From Cristatella mucedo (Eukaryota; Bryozoa; Phylactolaemata; Cristatellidae), in assembly GCA_009760855.2 (NCBI GenBank), contig WPIO01000004.1:11916501-11980500 (forward strand): 64,000 nt of DNA, read 5' to 3'. The position numbers were made by a program, and so were the translations under genes. Position 1 is the stretch's first letter. Each line of letters starts with the position of its first letter. Positions 37,451-64,000 of this stretch are shown piece after piece. The notes beneath the pieces were generated by a model. That model worked only from the letters and a program-made list of their open reading frames with translations, was not told where the DNA came from and made no database searches.

Positions 37451-37734
37451 GAGACTACACCTGAGTGAGCAGCTCTTTAAATGTCGTTGAGCGTTGGCAG
37501 CAGTACAGACTCTGTGCCTAGAGGCAGAGCCGGGCCAGCAGGGGGCCTTCTAACCCCCTCCTACAATATCCATACAACGCCCTGGGCTGTCCCTATTCCT
37601 GTGCCCCATGATCGTCACTAACGACGAAATCATGTCTTAATTCAACTCAATGAGCAAATACCGAGTTGGTCTTGAATGTACGCTACCGTTGATTTAACGT
37701 TATAGTGTTGTACTAATTGGGGGTTTAGCCCTGC

Positions 37735-37923
37735 CTACACGATAATCTTGCTGGCCTTGCCACTACATACAAATTCAGCAGGTCTTGCATCATAGGCAAA
37801 AATCCTGGCTCGGTCGCTTTCAGTGCCGATCTTTGCTTTTTCCTTTACTCTTGCATTATTCTGGCGAACCTGCCTCTGAGCCGTCTGTAGCTCTTGCTCC
37901 ACGGCTCGATGGTTTGCATTCAT
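37735..37923 (-). CDS. Unidentified possible terminal exon
   Basis: A 62-codon minus-strand frame from an AG acceptor at 37924-37926 (with a CTAAC branch-like motif just before) to a TAG. The first half is helical (VEQELQTAQRQVRQNNARVK), the end is RARIFAYDARPAEFVCSG. I do not recognise it. If real, its upstream exons would overlap the prominin 5' region on the opposite strand. Confidence 0.25.
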   Translation of the reverse strand: MNANHRAVEQELQTAQRQVRQNNARVKEKAKIGTESDRARIFAYDARPAEFVCSGKASKIIV

Positions 37924-38490
37924 CTGTTAGTTAGCTACCTGGTAACACCACGCCCCATTTAACTACGATTGGACCGAGAGCCTGGCCTGTTTACAGACGA
38001 AGCAGGCCAAGGTTTGCTAGCCTGCCTTTGGCTCAGCGCTGTTATGCTGGCTGGAGTCCGGCAGCGGCAGCCGAGGCAGCTGTGGAGGCAAGAACAGAGC
38101 TGCTGGACTGGGTCTCCCGAGCTTGCCGAGCTGGCTACTAGGGCATAGAAAGTAAACACGACTCTGTAGCACTGGCGCATTGTTCTGGCTGCTATGGAAG
38201 GAAGGCCGCACAATTTCAAGAACCATTCAGCAGCAAGCACATTGATCCGGCCCCACAAGGCGAAAGATCCATAGAGCAGCTTACTTCCACGTCGACTGAC
38301 GACGACCATAATCGACTGGCCTGCCGAACGGCATAGTTTAGAGCCGGGCAAACAGCCACAGCCAGCAGTGCCACCGGCGCCCCTAGCCCGACCAGGAAAT
38401 CGCCAGGAAGCAGGGCCTGAAAAGAGGGCTAGGGAGCTCTGACAGTGGCTAGAGATAGAGAGGGTTCCGCGTCCAGGGCGCCGACAGCAG

Positions 38491-38661
38491 GTAAGGCTGC
38501 TCACTGCTGCTGCGGCTGCTGCTGCTTGCAGGTGCCCTCTGTCCTGCCAGTGCATGGGGGCCGTGCTCTGCAAGTCCAGCATGCTGCCAGCCTCGTGCAC
38601 TCTGGCTGCGATGGCTTCTCACTTCAATCTGCCCTCTGACAGCTCCTTTTTTTTTTTACAG
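38491..38661 (+). other. Probable 5' UTR intron of the prominin gene
   Basis: Donor AG/GTAAGG at 38490/38491 and a strong acceptor (poly-T then ACAG) ending at 38661, 31 bp before the start ATG. It places an untranslated first exon just upstream of 38490. Confidence 0.5.
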
Positions 38662-38692
38662 GAAACCGTCATCGGCAGACCACGCTGTCGAC

Positions 38693-64000
<25,308 letters not shown>

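Overview
This is eukaryotic nuclear DNA, almost certainly from an invertebrate animal. Genes are split by introns with GT/AG borders, coding density is low, and the space between exons is full of old LINEs, SINEs, DNA-transposon fossils and long microsatellites ((CT)n, (TG)n, (AT)n). Animal-specific genes are present (a ciliary tektin, a prominin and a SAFB-type RRM protein). I cannot name the phylum with confidence; a lophotrochozoan or flatworm would fit but is not proven. There are no bacterial operons, CRISPR arrays or phage genes.

Layout. 1-9.7 kb is a transposon graveyard: a broken FLYWCH/MULE transposase (2.07-3.41 kb, minus) lies between two clusters of a ~15-17 bp minisatellite in opposite orientation, followed by several 5'-truncated L2/CR1-like LINE ends. 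9.79-12.44 kb (plus) is a complete six-exon tektin-4 gene (458 aa) whose splice phases all agree. 13.1-17.9 kb (minus) holds the last five exons (291 codons) of a coiled-coil protein. Further upstream on the same strand are two exons forming a SAFB-like RRM (22.85-23.36 kb) and likely N-terminal sequence (27-28.8 kb). These may all be one SAFB-like gene, but the links are not proven. 29.2-31.8 kb contains a Tigger/pogo-type fossil and a Tc1/mariner-type fossil. 31.8-38.6 kb has a CpG-rich block, SINEs and a long decayed LINE RT domain.

From 38.7 kb to the right edge the plus strand carries one large gene, a prominin (CD133 family). I could build 18 exons whose reading phases join without conflict: 710 codons plus the start of exon 18. 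They give a signal peptide, four of the five expected membrane segments, the Cys-rich segment after TM1 and many N-glycosylation sites. The last membrane segment and C-tail lie beyond the window. The prominin introns hold LINE ends, a SINE, an LTR-like block with three ~110 bp repeats, and microsatellites.

The genes do not form a pathway. Tektin is an axonemal microtubule inner protein, prominin a cholesterol-binding protein of membrane protrusions, and the RRM protein nuclear. The most interesting non-coding signal is that a tRNA-derived SINE family appears to share its 3' tail with the local L2-like LINE, which suggests LINE-driven SINE mobilisation.
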